Both the position numbers and the translations under genes were made by a program. The notes under the pieces are model-generated. The model was not told the origin of the DNA. It was given only the letters and a program-made list of their open reading frames with translations, and ran no database searches. This document shows positions 41,790-51,839 of a stretch of DNA of 64,000 nucleotides, one piece after another (the stretch's first letter is position 1; every line of letters starts with the position of its first letter). Origin of the DNA: Vibrio tarriae (GTDB lineage Bacteria > Pseudomonadota > Gammaproteobacteria > Enterobacterales > Vibrionaceae); contig NZ_CP022353.1 of assembly GCF_002216685.1 (NCBI RefSeq), positions 1-64,000 of the forward strand, read 5' to 3'.

Positions 41790-42797
41790 ATGGCGACAAT
41801 GAAGGATGTTGCCCAGCTTGCTGGAGTTTCAACCGCGACCGTGTCTCGTGCGTTGATGAATCCAGAGAAAGTCTCGTCGTCCACTCGTAAACGAGTGGAA
41901 GAGGCCGTGCTGGAAGCGGGTTACTCACCAAATTCTTTAGCGCGCAATTTGCGGCGTAATGAATCGAAAACCATCGTTGCTATCGTGCCAGATATCTGTG
42001 ATCCCTACTTTTCTGAGATCATTCGCGGTATTGAAGATGCCGCGATGGAGCACGGTTATCTGGTGCTGTTGGGGGATAGTGGTCAACAGAAGCGTCGGGA
42101 AAACTCGTTCGTTAATCTGGTGTTTACCAAACAGGCAGACGGTATGTTACTGTTGGGTACGGATTTGCCGTTTGATGTGAGTAAACCTGAGCAGAAAAAC
42201 CTACCACCTATGGTGATGGCGTGTGAATTTGCGCCAGAGCTAGAACTACCAACGGTACATATCGATAATCTGACCTCGGCATTTGAGGCGGTAAACTATT
42301 TAACTCAGCTTGGGCACAAACGGATTGCGCAGATCTCTGGCCCACAACATGCTGCGCTGTGTCAATTCCGTCATCAAGGCTATCAACAGGCGTTGCGTCG
42401 TGCTGGCATCACCATGAACCCGACTTACTGCATTTTTGGCGATTTCACTTTTGAAGCCGGGGCAAAAGCGGTGCGTCAGCTGTTGGCATTGCCGGAGCAG
42501 CCGACCGCGATTTTCTGTCATAACGATACGATGGCAATTGGTGCGATTCAGGAAGCGAAGCGACTTGGCTTGCGCGTACCACAAGATCTCTCCGTGGTCG
42601 GTTTTGACGATATTCAGTTTGCCCAGTACTGCGATCCCCCATTAACGACCATTTCGCAGCCGCGTTATGAGATTGGCCGTCAAGCCATGTTGATGATGCT
42701 TGAGTTACTACGGGGGCATGATGTGCGTGCCGGCTCGCGTCTTTTGGAAACCAAACTAGTGGTGCGTGAGAGTGCTGCGCCTCCAAGCAAGAGATAG
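41790..42797 (+). CDS. cytR: Transcriptional repressor CytR
   Basis: 335 residues of the LacI/GalR family. The N-terminal helix-turn-helix reads MKDVAQLAGVSTATVSRALMNPEKVSSSTR, followed by hinge and periplasmic-binding-like domain (IVAIVPDICDPYFSEIIRGIE, SVVGFDDIQFAQY). In E. coli and Vibrio it represses nucleoside uptake genes and binds cytidine; in V. cholerae it also affects biofilm and competence. Position after priA and before ftsN is the same as in E. coli. Confidence 0.95.
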   Translation: MATMKDVAQLAGVSTATVSRALMNPEKVSSSTRKRVEEAVLEAGYSPNSLARNLRRNESKTIVAIVPDICDPYFSEIIRGIEDAAMEHGYLVLLGDSGQQKRRENSFVNLVFTKQADGMLLLGTDLPFDVSKPEQKNLPPMVMACEFAPELELPTVHIDNLTSAFEAVNYLTQLGHKRIAQISGPQHAALCQFRHQGYQQALRRAGITMNPTYCIFGDFTFEAGAKAVRQLLALPEQPTAIFCHNDTMAIGAIQEAKRLGLRVPQDLSVVGFDDIQFAQYCDPPLTTISQPRYEIGRQAMLMMLELLRGHDVRAGSRLLETKLVVRESAAPPSKR

Positions 42798-42968
42798 CGA
42801 GTTGCCTGAACCGATTTTCAATCCTGAATGGTATGAGCTCGGTTCATTTTCTCGTTCCTATCGCCGCGCTGAGATAGGCTACAAGGCCAGTTGTTTGGGT
42901 GTAACTCTGTTATCTGGCAGCGATCTGCTTTAACATGTGGGCAATTTTGTTAATTTCCGAACGAGAAC

Positions 42969-43520
42969 GTGGCGAATAGAGATTATGTAAGAGGCGGTCG
43001 TAGTCCTAAGAAGCCGACCCGAAAAAAAGCAGCGCCGCGCCGTAAACCTTGGCGCAGTGGTTTAGTCGCTTTAGTGCTATTGGCAGGCTTTGGTTATGGT
43101 TTGTATCTACTCAACAACGACCCAGAACCCAAACTAAACACTCAGGAGTCGACGTTATCATCGACATCCAGCAGTAAACCTAAGCAGACAGGAACGCTAC
43201 CGCCCCCACCAACAGAAAAGTGGGACTACGTAGACAGCTTGCCCAATCGTGAAATTGAAGTGGTGGCTAAAGAGCAGGAAGTATCGGATATCCCGTACGT
43301 GATGCAGTGTGGTGCGTATAAAACCGCAGAGCAAGCCGAAGCGCGTAAGCTGGATATCGCTTTCCAAGGCATCAGCAGCCATATCCGTAAGAAAGCGGAC
43401 AGCAGTTGGTATCGTGTCGTACTTGGGCCTTACAAATTTAAGCGCGATGCGGAGCGTGATAAGCACAAACTGCAACGCGCGAAAATCGAGCCCTGCGCTA
43501 TCTGGGCTGAAAAGCAGTAA
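42969..43520 (+). CDS. ftsN: Cell division protein FtsN
   Basis: 183 residues, shorter than E. coli FtsN (319). GTG start. A basic cytosolic N-terminus (RGGRSPKKPTRKK) with the FtsA-binding patch, one membrane segment (about 31-48), a Ser/Thr/Pro-rich periplasmic linker, then a SPOR domain (about 108-180; YVMQCGAYKTAEQAEARKLD and WYRVVLGPYKFKRDAER) that binds denuded peptidoglycan at the septum. It triggers constriction. It lies before hslVU as in E. coli. Confidence 0.93.
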   Translation: MANRDYVRGGRSPKKPTRKKAAPRRKPWRSGLVALVLLAGFGYGLYLLNNDPEPKLNTQESTLSSTSSSKPKQTGTLPPPPTEKWDYVDSLPNREIEVVAKEQEVSDIPYVMQCGAYKTAEQAEARKLDIAFQGISSHIRKKADSSWYRVVLGPYKFKRDAERDKHKLQRAKIEPCAIWAEKQ

Positions 43521-43530
43521 GCGATTCCCC

Positions 43531-43558
43531 AAAAGCCTGATGTTGATCAGGCTTTTTT
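43531..43558 (+). terminator. Terminator after ftsN
   Basis: AAAAGCCTGAT and ATCAGGCTTTT pair around GTTG, followed by TT. Confidence 0.9.
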
Positions 43559-43656
43559 GTTGGCATTCGTTGAACTTCTTTCGATTGGCTTGAAATTGCT
43601 TTCCGGTAGCCGCATATAAGCGGGTAACTCTCCGATAAAAATTAAAGAGGCCTCTT

Positions 43657-44214
43657 GTGACTACTATCGTATCAGTGCGTCGTAATAATAAAGTTGTCAT
43701 CGCTGGTGACGGGCAGGTATCGCTAGGCAATACCGTGATGAAAGGCAATGCACGTAAAGTGCGCCGCCTTTATAACAACAAGGTACTGGCAGGCTTTGCT
43801 GGTGGAACCGCTGATGCATTTACCCTGTTTGAGCGCTTTGAAAGTAAGTTGCAGATGCACCAAGGTCACCTGACCAAAGCGGCGGTTGAGCTAGCCAAAG
43901 ATTGGCGAAGCGATCGCGCGCTGCGCCGTTTGGAAGCCATTTTGGCGGTCGCCGATGAAACCGCATCGCTGATCATTACCGGTAATGGTGATGTGCTGCA
44001 GCCTGAGCACGATCTGATTGCGATTGGTTCTGGTGGCAACTATGCACAAGCGGCTGCTATTGCTCTGTTAGAAAACACCGAGCTTGATGCACGCACGATC
44101 GCCGAAAAAGCCTTAAATATCGCTGGCGATATCTGCGTGTTTACTAACCACCATCACACTATCGAAGAACTCGAAATTCCGCAGGCGATGTTGCCACAAG
44201 GCGCATCTGCGTAG
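43657..44214 (+). CDS. hslV: ATP-dependent protease peptidase subunit HslV
   Basis: 185 residues with a GTG start after AAAGAGG. The second residue Thr ([20 protein letters not shown]) becomes the N-terminal catalytic Thr after Met removal, as in proteasome beta subunits. Lys33 lies in the [12 protein letters not shown] stretch. Twelve copies form the protease core capped by HslU. hslU follows after 65 bases. Confidence 0.97.
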
Positions 44215-44279
44215 ATCAATAAGTCTCCGGCAAATAACCACAAGATAGTGCCCGAAAAGCTGAGTGAAGGATTTGAATC

Positions 44280-45611
44280 ATGTCTGAAATGACTCCCCGC
44301 GAAATAGTGAGCGAGCTGAATCGCCACATCATAGGTCAAGATAAAGCCAAACGTGCCGTAGCGATTGCACTGCGTAACCGTTGGCGTCGTATGCAGCTTG
44401 AAGAGAGCTTGCGTGTTGAAGTGACCCCGAAAAATATTCTGATGATTGGCCCAACTGGTGTGGGTAAAACTGAAATTGCTCGCCGTTTAGCCAAGCTTGC
44501 GAACGCGCCTTTCATCAAGGTTGAAGCGACCAAGTTTACCGAAGTGGGTTATGTCGGTAAGGAAGTGGAGTCGATCATCCGCGATCTGACCGATGTTGCG
44601 GTGAAGCTAACGCATCAGCAAGCGATGGAGAAAGTGAAATTCCGCGCTGAAGAGTTAGCGGAAGAGCGCGTATTGGATGCGCTGCTGCCTCCACCACGCG
44701 ATGCGTGGGGACAAGCAGAGCAAAAAGAGGAGAACTCCAGCACCCGCCAAGTGTTTCGTAAAAAGTTGCGTGAAGGGCAACTGAACGACAAAGAGATTGA
44801 AATTAACGTCGCTGTACCGCAGATGGGCGTGGAAATCATGGCACCTCCAGGCATGGAAGAGATGACCAACCAACTGCAGGGACTGTTCCAAAACCTCGCG
44901 GGCGACACCAAGAAAAAGCGCAAAATGAAGATTAAAGATGCGCTGAAAGCCTTGGTGGAAGAAGAAGCCGCTAAGCTAGTCAATCAAGAAGAGCTGAAAG
45001 AGCAGGCGATTTACAATGTCGAAAACAACGGCATCGTGTTTATCGATGAAATCGACAAAATCTGTAAACGCGGTGAAGTCTCGGGTCCCGATGTTTCTCG
45101 TGAAGGGGTGCAGCGCGATCTGCTGCCTTTGATTGAAGGCAGTACGGTATCCACCAAGCATGGCATGGTGCGAACGGATCACATCCTGTTTATTGCCTCA
45201 GGCGCGTTCCAAGTAGCAAAACCGTCAGATTTGATCCCAGAGCTGCAAGGCCGTTTGCCCATCCGAGTTGAGTTGGAAGCCCTGTCGAGCAACGACTTCA
45301 AACGCATTCTGACTGAGCCGAAAGCATCACTCACCGAGCAATATGTTGCGCTGATGAAAACCGAACAGGTGGATGTGCAGTTTACCGAAGATGGTATCAA
45401 GCAGATTGCGGATGCCGCATGGCAAGTTAACGAAACCACTGAAAATATTGGTGCGCGACGTCTGCATACTGTGCTGGAGCGTTTAATGGATGAAATCTCC
45501 TTTGATGCAACAGAAAAAGCCGGCCAAGCCTTCGTGATCGATGCTGCTTACGTGAAAGCGCGTTTGGGTGAGCTGGTCGAAGACGAAGATCTCAGCCGTT
45601 TCATTCTCTAG
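44280..45611 (+). CDS. hslU: ATP-dependent protease ATPase subunit HslU
   Basis: 443 residues, as in E. coli. AAA+ domain with Walker [16 protein letters not shown] near 57 and Walker [10 protein letters not shown] near 253; the I domain inserted between them (about 110-240) is rich in charged residues; the C-terminus LSRFIL docks into HslV. It unfolds substrates for HslV. It forms the heat-shock operon hslVU. Confidence 0.98.
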   Translation: MSEMTPREIVSELNRHIIGQDKAKRAVAIALRNRWRRMQLEESLRVEVTPKNILMIGPTGVGKTEIARRLAKLANAPFIKVEATKFTEVGYVGKEVESIIRDLTDVAVKLTHQQAMEKVKFRAEELAEERVLDALLPPPRDAWGQAEQKEENSSTRQVFRKKLREGQLNDKEIEINVAVPQMGVEIMAPPGMEEMTNQLQGLFQNLAGDTKKKRKMKIKDALKALVEEEAAKLVNQEELKEQAIYNVENNGIVFIDEIDKICKRGEVSGPDVSREGVQRDLLPLIEGSTVSTKHGMVRTDHILFIASGAFQVAKPSDLIPELQGRLPIRVELEALSSNDFKRILTEPKASLTEQYVALMKTEQVDVQFTEDGIKQIADAAWQVNETTENIGARRLHTVLERLMDEISFDATEKAGQAFVIDAAYVKARLGELVEDEDLSRFIL

Positions 45612-45631
45612 ACTGCTTAATTTTTGAAGTG

Positions 45632-45662
45632 AAAGCCCACCCGAATTTGGTGGGCTTTTTTA
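45632..45662 (+). terminator. Terminator after hslU
   Basis: AAAGCCCACC and GGTGGGCTTT pair, followed by TTTT. Confidence 0.9.
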
Positions 45663-45714
45663 TCTGGGTGATTTGCGCGTATACTGACGCCATGTTGATC
45701 GTACTCTCATTATC

Positions 45715-46632
45715 ATGAATAACTCTGTGCAAATTTGGTTGGATGCCGCGCGTCCGAAAACCTTGCCTCTGGCGCTGATCTCCATTTTAACCGGGAGTGC
45801 ATTAGCCTTCTCCGCGGGAAATTTTCTCTGGCTGATCGCGGTGTTAGCTCTGCTGACCGCGACTTTGCTGCAAATTCTGTCCAATCTTGCCAATGATTAT
45901 GGCGATGCGGTGAAAGGCACCGACAACCATGCTCGTTTAGGACCGATGCGCGCCATTCAATCGGGTGCGGTGAGCTTAAGTGATATGAAACGCGCCATGG
46001 CGATCAATGTTATTCTGACCATGGTGTCTGGTTTGGCATTGGTGCTGTATGCCTTTGATAACCTGCAAAATATCCTGATATTTATTGGCTTAGGAGTATT
46101 GGCGATTTTAGCGGCGATTGCTTATACCGTCGGGAATAAACCTTACGGCTATGTCGGGCTTGGCGATCTATCGGTATTCCTATTTTTTGGCTTGCTTGGT
46201 GTTTCAGGCAGCTTCTTTTTGCACACTGGCTACATTGAATGGAGCCTGTTATTGCCGTCTTTAGGGTGTGGTTTACTGGCGGTGGCGGTACTGAATGTCA
46301 ACAACATGCGCGATATTGAAAACGATGCGCAGTGTGGCAAACGCACTGTGGCGGTGCGCTTGGGTCAAGTGCGCGCGAAGCAGTATCACTTTGCTTTGTT
46401 GTTTGGTGCCGTTGCCGCGTTTGCAGGTTACCTCGTTTTACAAGACAAACCACTGTGGATCAGCTTGCCCTTTTTGCTCTGTTTGTCGGTGGTGACTCGT
46501 CACGGTCGAGCCGTCTGGTTTACCGAGCAACCCGCGCAAATTGCCCCCATGATGCCCGTGGTGGTGAAAACGTCGATGATCACCAACCTTTTGTTTGTTG
46601 GAGTGATCATTGCCCAAACTCTGACAAGTTAA
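45715..46632 (+). CDS. menA: 1,4-dihydroxy-2-naphthoate polyprenyltransferase MenA
   Basis: 305 residues with eight or nine membrane segments of the UbiA family. It starts in DAARPKTLPLALISILTGSA; the Asp-rich substrate motif is NDYGDAVKGTDN near residue 60 and the second is NMRDIENDAQCGKRT near 197. It attaches the prenyl chain to DHNA to make demethylmenaquinone, the electron carrier used by the fumarate reductase encoded later in this window. Confidence 0.96.
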   Translation: MNNSVQIWLDAARPKTLPLALISILTGSALAFSAGNFLWLIAVLALLTATLLQILSNLANDYGDAVKGTDNHARLGPMRAIQSGAVSLSDMKRAMAINVILTMVSGLALVLYAFDNLQNILIFIGLGVLAILAAIAYTVGNKPYGYVGLGDLSVFLFFGLLGVSGSFFLHTGYIEWSLLLPSLGCGLLAVAVLNVNNMRDIENDAQCGKRTVAVRLGQVRAKQYHFALLFGAVAAFAGYLVLQDKPLWISLPFLLCLSVVTRHGRAVWFTEQPAQIAPMMPVVVKTSMITNLLFVGVIIAQTLTS

Positions 46633-46706
46633 TTTGCACTCTGTCATTGCAATGACTCAATCACTCTATATACTCGTTGGAAGACTTTCGCTAAGAGAAC
46701 AAAGCT

Positions 46707-47222
46707 ATGGAATACAATACTTCTGCGCTGTGTGATATCTATCTCGACCAAGTCGATGTCGTGGAGCCTATGTTCAGCAACTTTGGTGGCTGTGCTTCGT
46801 TTGCCGGTCAAATCACCACGATTAAGTGCTATGAAGATAATGGTTTGATCCGTGAAACCCTTGAGCAAGATGGTCTTGGCCGTATTTTGCTGATTGACGG
46901 TGGCGGCTCGCTGCGCCGTGCATTAATTGATGCAGAATTGGCGGCTCTAGCGGAAGAAAATGAGTGGGAAGGCATTGTGGTGTATGGCAGTGTCCGTGAA
47001 GTGGATGAATTGGAAGAGATGAGCATCGGTATTCAGGCGATTGCTTCTATTCCTGTCGGCGCAACCTCGCAAGGCATCGGTGAAGTGGACATTCCAGTCA
47101 ACTTTGGCGGCGTCACCTTCCTACCAGAAGATTATCTGTATGCCGACAATACTGGCATCATCATCTCGCAAGAGCCGCTGAGTGCGGATCTGGGCGAAGA
47201 AGAGGAAGATGAGTTGCTGTAA
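46707..47222 (+). CDS. rraA: Regulator of RNase E activity RraA
   Basis: 171 residues. It starts [21 protein letters not shown] and has the [20 protein letters not shown] segment ([16 protein letters not shown]) and [11 protein letters not shown] of the RraA/MenG fold. It binds the C-terminal part of RNase E and inhibits it. Earlier annotation as a menaquinone methyltransferase (MenG) for this family was wrong. Compared with the 161-residue E. coli protein it has a longer acidic tail (GEEEEDELL). Confidence 0.95.
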   Translation: MEYNTSALCDIYLDQVDVVEPMFSNFGGCASFAGQITTIKCYEDNGLIRETLEQDGLGRILLIDGGGSLRRALIDAELAALAEENEWEGIVVYGSVREVDELEEMSIGIQAIASIPVGATSQGIGEVDIPVNFGGVTFLPEDYLYADNTGIIISQEPLSADLGEEEEDELL

Positions 47223-47247
47223 GCGAACTCACGCACTCTAAGTTTTG

Positions 47248-47280
47248 AAAAAGCCGATGTCGTTGACATCGGCTTTTTCA
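47248..47280. terminator. Bidirectional terminator after rraA
   Basis: GAAAAAGCCGATGTC and GACATCGGCTTTTTC form a 15-bp perfect stem around GTT, with T-rich ends on both strands. Confidence 0.9.
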
Positions 47281-47307
47281 TGCATTCTCTATTGGCTTGT
47301 AACGATC

Positions 47308-48690
47308 TTAACCCAAATCAGGCGTAAGGGTTTGACGCCGCAATCTGAGCGCATAGAGATAACCCAATAATCCGCCCAGTATGTTCCCCACCGCAATACC
47401 GATAAATAACCCTTCAATGTTGTACAGTCTGCCGCCAATCCAAGCTGCGGGTAGGGTGAACACAAACAGGCGCATAAAGCTCCATTGAAAAGCCTTGAGT
47501 GGTTGATGTAAGGCGTTGAGGGCGGAAACCAACATCATGACCACACCTTGGAAGCCGTAGCTGACCGGTACGACTAACAGATAGTGCCACAGTAGATCGC
47601 GCACGGCTTGTTCTTGAGAAAACAGCGCCGCCAGTGGAATACTCAGCGGTACCATCATGATAAACACCATCAGTTGAAACAGCAGAGAAAAGCGTAGGCT
47701 CAGAAAGAGTCCGGCAAAGCTGCGTGCTGGATTTTGCGCCCCCAGATTTTGCGCCATAAAGGGGGTGAGGGCAGACGTGAGCGACATCAGTACCAAAATC
47801 AGAATCGACTCAATGCGCTGCGCTGCTCCATACGCGGCCACCGCTGCAGTGCCGTGGCTTGAGAGCATGATCATCAGCAGTGCGCCAGAAATTGGGCTCA
47901 TTGCGGTGGAAAGCGCGGCCGGAGTGCCGATTTTTAAAATCTGTTGCCAGTCATCGCGCAGATGGGGCAGTGATGGTATGGCGAGCAGTTTTTCACGCTT
48001 GATCAGCAGATACAGCGAGCCAATTAATGCCCCCAACCAAGAGAAGGCACTAGCAATCGCAGCGCCTTGAATGCCGAGCTCAGGAAATGGGCCGTAGCCA
48101 AAAATCAGCAGTGGGTCGAGCGCTCCATTGATAAAACCCGCCAGCATCATAATTTTGGCGGGTGTTTTGGTATCGCCAGTGGCGCGAATCGCGCTATTGC
48201 CGGCCATAGGTAGCACGAGCAGTGGAATCGTGAGATACCACACCACCATGTACTCTTTGATAAGAGGGATCAGCTCGTGGCTGGCACCAAGCAGCAAAAA
48301 CAGCGGTTCTATGGTCAATAAACCGAGTGTTGAAGCCGCTGCCACTAGCAATAAGGCTAGCAGTAACCCATGACTAGACACGCGCGCCGCTTGTCGTCCA
48401 TCGCCTTGTCCGAGCAAGCGGCCTATGCAGGTGGAAAGCCCAACCCCAATCCCCATGGTGATACAGTTGACCGCAAAGGTGACCGGAAAGGTATAACTGA
48501 TTGCCGCCAGCGCCTGTGTGCCTAATAAGGAAATAAAGAAAGTATCGACGAGGTTGAACATCAAAATGGCCACCAAGCCGAAAATCATCGGTACGGTCAT
48601 TTGCCGTAAAACGAGAGGAATAGGGGCTGAAAGCAGGCCGTGTTTATCGTGCATAAGCTGGGCAACGAAGGGAAACAAGGTGCCTAGCAT
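47308..48690 (-). CDS. MATE family multidrug/sodium efflux protein
   Basis: 460 residues and twelve membrane segments in two related halves (MatE domains about 25-185 and 245-410). It starts in a cytosolic stretch and has VPMIFGLVAILMFNLVDTFFISLLG, typical of the family. Such proteins expel cationic drugs and dyes, coupled to Na+ or H+. Which of the several Vibrio MATE pumps it is cannot be decided by eye. Start at 48690 is the longest frame; an internal start at the downstream Met is possible. It follows tpiA on the same strand behind a terminator. Confidence 0.9.
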   Translation of the reverse strand: MLGTLFPFVAQLMHDKHGLLSAPIPLVLRQMTVPMIFGLVAILMFNLVDTFFISLLGTQALAAISYTFPVTFAVNCITMGIGVGLSTCIGRLLGQGDGRQAARVSSHGLLLALLLVAAASTLGLLTIEPLFLLLGASHELIPLIKEYMVVWYLTIPLLVLPMAGNSAIRATGDTKTPAKIMMLAGFINGALDPLLIFGYGPFPELGIQGAAIASAFSWLGALIGSLYLLIKREKLLAIPSLPHLRDDWQQILKIGTPAALSTAMSPISGALLMIMLSSHGTAAVAAYGAAQRIESILILVLMSLTSALTPFMAQNLGAQNPARSFAGLFLSLRFSLLFQLMVFIMMVPLSIPLAALFSQEQAVRDLLWHYLLVVPVSYGFQGVVMMLVSALNALHQPLKAFQWSFMRLFVFTLPAAWIGGRLYNIEGLFIGIAVGNILGGLLGYLYALRLRRQTLTPDLG

Positions 48691-48747
48691 ACCTGAACTT
48701 AAAAACAGGGACTAGGGAAGGGAGCCTAGGGAGTGAATTGCGAGGGG

Positions 48748-48782
48748 CTAAAAACAACAAGGCCAGCATTATGCTGGCCTTG
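48748..48782 (-). terminator. Terminator after tpiA
   Basis: CAAGGCCAGCAT and ATGCTGGCCTTG pair on the minus strand and are followed by TTGTTTTTAG. Confidence 0.9.
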
Positions 48783-48807
48783 AACGATCAGTGGCGAGAA
48801 TCGCAAA

Positions 48808-49581
48808 TTACGCTTTTTTCGCTTCTGCTGCGGCTTTCGCGATCGCGGCAAAGCCTTTCGCATCCAGTGATGCACCGCCAACCAGCGCACCGTCGATGTC
48901 TGGTTGTGCAAAGTAAGACGCTGCGTTTTCTGGTTTTACAGAACCGCCGTACTGGATGATCACTTGCTCTGCTACTGCAGCATCTTTCGCTGCGATCAGT
49001 GCACGGATTGACGCGTGGATACGCTGTGCATCATCTGCTGTCGCGGCTTTACCTGTACCGATTGCCCAAATTGGTTCGTAAGCGATGATCGCGCCGTTCA
49101 GAGCTTCAACGCCGTAAGCGTCGATCACTGCGTTGATTTGGCGAGCACATACTGCTTCTGTTTCGCCCGCTTCGTTTTGCGCTTCAGTTTCACCGATACA
49201 GAATACTGGCGTTAGGCCGTTTTCTTTCAGGAACGCAAATTTCTTAGCGACGAACTCGTCCGATTCTTTGTGGTAATCACGACGCTCAGAGTGACCGATG
49301 ATGATATGAGAAGCACCGAAATCTTTCAGCATCGCTGGAGACATGTCACCGGTGTACGCACCGTTGTTGTGAGTATCGGTGTTTTGTGCACCTAGGATCA
49401 GCTTGTTGCCGCCTTCTTTGATCAGGCGCTCTGCCAGATCCAAATACATTGCTGGTGGAGCAATAACCACATCAACACCCGCAACACCTTCAAGTTCTGC
49501 ATTCAAGCCGTTTAGCAGGTCAGTGACCATAGCTTTGCTGCCATTCAGTTTCCAGTTACCCATCACAACAGGACGACGCAT
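48808..49581 (-). CDS. tpiA: Triosephosphate isomerase
   Basis: 257 residues (E. coli 255). ATG at 49581 begins [19 protein letters not shown]; the upstream frame to 49605 is rejected. Catalytic Lys in GNWKLNG, His in IIGHSERRD, Glu in [15 protein letters not shown]. It interconverts dihydroxyacetone phosphate and glyceraldehyde 3-phosphate. Codon use is strongly biased, as expected for a highly expressed gene. Confidence 0.98.
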   Translation of the reverse strand: MRRPVVMGNWKLNGSKAMVTDLLNGLNAELEGVAGVDVVIAPPAMYLDLAERLIKEGGNKLILGAQNTDTHNNGAYTGDMSPAMLKDFGASHIIIGHSERRDYHKESDEFVAKKFAFLKENGLTPVFCIGETEAQNEAGETEAVCARQINAVIDAYGVEALNGAIIAYEPIWAIGTGKAATADDAQRIHASIRALIAAKDAAVAEQVIIQYGGSVKPENAASYFAQPDIDGALVGGASLDAKGFAAIAKAAAEAKKA

Positions 49582-49824
49582 AGGAATATCTCCATATCTA
49601 ATCAATGTAAAAAATAAACTCGCAGGACTATAGCAGAATAAATTCGTCAGATCATGACTCGTATCATGTCTTTATGGGATCTCATCGACGCGACAAATCA
49701 GCAATCGAGTGATCTGAGTGACAGATTATTCGGTAGTGGCTCGGTTTTTTATGTTGAACTTGTTATTACTATCCCTCTATCTAGGACAGAACGATTTTTA
49801 TCCACCGTTAGCAAGGAAAACCGA

Positions 49825-50175
49825 ATGCCAAACTTAGTCATGGAATACTCAAACTCAGTCGATGAACGCATCAATGTGCAAGGGTTGCTGGAAGATTTGC
49901 ATCGAGCCGCGATTGATTCAGGACTGTTTGAAATAAGTTCGGTAAAATCTCGCGCGCTGCGCTGCCACCATTGGTTGATTGGGGATGAAGGCGACAGCGT
50001 TGATTTTATTCACCTCAGTTTTGAGTTGCTGGCAGGACGCAGTCCTGAGCAAAAGCGAGAGTTATCGCGTAAGCTGATGGAGATTCTGGCGGCGAAAGCC
50101 AGCCATGTGCGCAGTTTGACCATTAATATTCGAGATATGGATACAGACTGTTTTCAAAAAGTCATCAATCGATGA
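49825..50175 (+). CDS. 5-carboxymethyl-2-hydroxymuconate delta-isomerase family protein
   Basis: 116 residues. ATG at 49825 follows AAGGAAAACCG and begins MPNLVMEYSNSVDE, so Pro is exposed after Met removal and can act as the catalytic base of the tautomerase superfamily. A longer frame from 49654 would bury this Pro and is rejected. In homoprotocatechuate degradation this enzyme (HpaF) isomerises CHM, but no other hpa gene is near, so the natural substrate here is unknown. It runs with the next small gene (19-base spacer). Confidence 0.88.
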   Translation: MPNLVMEYSNSVDERINVQGLLEDLHRAAIDSGLFEISSVKSRALRCHHWLIGDEGDSVDFIHLSFELLAGRSPEQKRELSRKLMEILAAKASHVRSLTINIRDMDTDCFQKVINR

Positions 50176-50194
50176 CCTTGTTTAGGTAAAAGTC

Positions 50195-50635
50195 ATGTCG
50201 TTACAAACACTGTTGTTTTCTTTTCAGGGGCGTATTGGTCGCCAAGCGTTCTGGCTGTGGAATATTTGCTACTACGCCATGATTGCAGGTTTTGCAATGG
50301 GATCGAATCTGCTATTTCCCGATGTTGCGCACCTGATCTTGCCGGTTTTTCTGCTGGTAGTCTTAGTGCCAGATTTGGCGATTACCGCTAAGCGTTGGCA
50401 TGATCGTGACAAATCAAGCTGGTGGTTGCTACTCAATGTGCCTCTTGTGATTGGCCGCATGACGATTCCGGCAGGAGAATTGGCCGTGAATACCCAACCC
50501 GGCATGCTGGAAACACTTATCTCGTTTGTGGCGTTACTGTGTGGTGCATGGGTTTTGGTGGAGTGCGGGTTTCTTTCTGGCACGGATGGCAGTAACCGTT
50601 TTGGCCCCGAGCCGAAGTGGATCAAAAAAAGCTAG
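50195..50635 (+). CDS. DUF805 family membrane protein
   Basis: 146 residues. It begins MSLQTLLFSFQGRIGRQAFWLW, the FxGRIxRxxFW motif of DUF805. About four membrane segments follow (21-42, 48-66, 80-95, 108-126). AKRWHDRDKSSWWLL is a conserved cytosolic loop. The function of the family is unknown. It is probably co-transcribed with the isomerase gene before it. Confidence 0.88.
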   Translation: MSLQTLLFSFQGRIGRQAFWLWNICYYAMIAGFAMGSNLLFPDVAHLILPVFLLVVLVPDLAITAKRWHDRDKSSWWLLLNVPLVIGRMTIPAGELAVNTQPGMLETLISFVALLCGAWVLVECGFLSGTDGSNRFGPEPKWIKKS

Positions 50636-50722
50636 GCCAGCAATAAGTGGTATCAAATGCGTAGAGAGGAGGTTCCTCTCCTCTCTTTATTCTTGCCACT
50701 TGTGCCATCTCGGCTGAGAGCG

Positions 50723-51082
50723 CTATCGCCAGCCGTCGTCTTGAACCATTCTCGGGCGAAACGGCACCACATCCGCGACGGTGTCTTGCTGCAAATCGCC
50801 CTCTAATGCATTACGAAAACGCACCATTTGTTGGCTCAGTTCACGCATTAAGGTTACGTTGGCGTGTACGGGGTTTTTGCATTGGCCTACCACACGATCA
50901 ATATGGCTCTGCTGCGCCCAAAGCCTTTGCTGCATGGCGAGCGAGGCAGAGAGAATCATCTCTTCGCACATCTCCTTCTTAAACTGATCAAAAGCATCAG
51001 GATGGTGTTTTGCGAGGGCGACCAACTCATCAAAGGGTGGCAGCTCCTGATTACAGGGTTCGGGTGAGTGTGGGGGCGTCAT
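50723..51082 (-). CDS. DUF3135 family protein
   Basis: 119 residues, soluble, mostly helical by composition, with FDELVALAKHHPDAFDQFKKEMCEEMI near the start; only this family resemblance is seen. It is small and restricted to Vibrio-like bacteria as far as I recall. The function is unknown. It is not clearly linked in an operon with its neighbours. Confidence 0.8.
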   Translation of the reverse strand: MTPPHSPEPCNQELPPFDELVALAKHHPDAFDQFKKEMCEEMILSASLAMQQRLWAQQSHIDRVVGQCKNPVHANVTLMRELSQQMVRFRNALEGDLQQDTVADVVPFRPRMVQDDGWR

Positions 51083-51221
51083 GTGGCAATCCTCCGCCTT
51101 TAGCTAAACTGATGCTTTTGTCAACAGTTCAAGCGTAAGCGATTTTTCCGCAGTCAGGCGGAACGAATATCGCCCTTCTTATAAATAAGACGAAAAGGGT
51201 CAAAATAGAATGGGAGATAGG

Positions 51222-51839
51222 TTATCGCACGGCAATAAAGTAAGTGCAGCGTCGCTCTCCGGCGACAATGTGTTCGCGGCGTTCGATATGGCATTCTTCG
51301 CCCAATAAACGGCGAAAAACATTCAACTCGGATTGGCACAGGCTGGGACAGCGGGTGGCTGCTTTGCAAATCGGGCAGTGGTTTTCAATCAAAATAAAGC
51401 CGTCGGCAGTAGGCTCTAACTCGGCCATATAGCCTTCATGTTCACGCAGGGTAACCAAAGCTTCGAGTTTTTCTTGCAGAGAGTGGCACCCCACTAATGC
51501 GCTGTGATAGGCGGCAAAGGTTTGAGCTTCACGTTCTGCTGCCACCTTGGCGAGCCCTTCTTTACCAAAAATATGCTCGACCGCGTCAATTACTTGAATG
51601 GTCAGCTCGCCATGACGATCAGCAAACTGATTGTGTCCTTTCGCGGTTAAAGACCAATGGCGAGTTGGGCGACCGACTTTGACTTTCACATCATGAAACG
51701 CCAGCACACCTTCTTCTTCCAGACTTTGTAAATGCTGACGAGCGCCCATGGTAGTGATACCTAGGTCTTCAGCCAACTGTTTGGCGGTTACTGTGCCTTC
51801 ACGTTTGAGCGTGTGAAGAATGCGGTCAACCGTTTTCAT
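51222..51839 (-). CDS. SufR-like helix-turn-helix regulator with cysteine cluster
   Basis: 205 residues. The N-terminal winged helix-turn-helix (ILHTLKREGTVTAKQLAEDL near 7-26, GITTMGARQHLQSLEEEGVL) is of the ArsR/DeoR-like COG2345 group. The C-terminal part has six cysteines: Cys155, 158, 164, 168, 183 and 198, in the order CPIC, RC, LC, EC, RC. This pattern is that of the iron-sulfur-sensing SufR type and could hold an Fe-S cluster. The regulated genes are unknown. It lies alone between DUF3135 and groES, on the opposite strand to groES. Confidence 0.8.
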   Translation of the reverse strand: MKTVDRILHTLKREGTVTAKQLAEDLGITTMGARQHLQSLEEEGVLAFHDVKVKVGRPTRHWSLTAKGHNQFADRHGELTIQVIDAVEHIFGKEGLAKVAAEREAQTFAAYHSALVGCHSLQEKLEALVTLREHEGYMAELEPTADGFILIENHCPICKAATRCPSLCQSELNVFRRLLGEECHIERREHIVAGERRCTYFIAVR

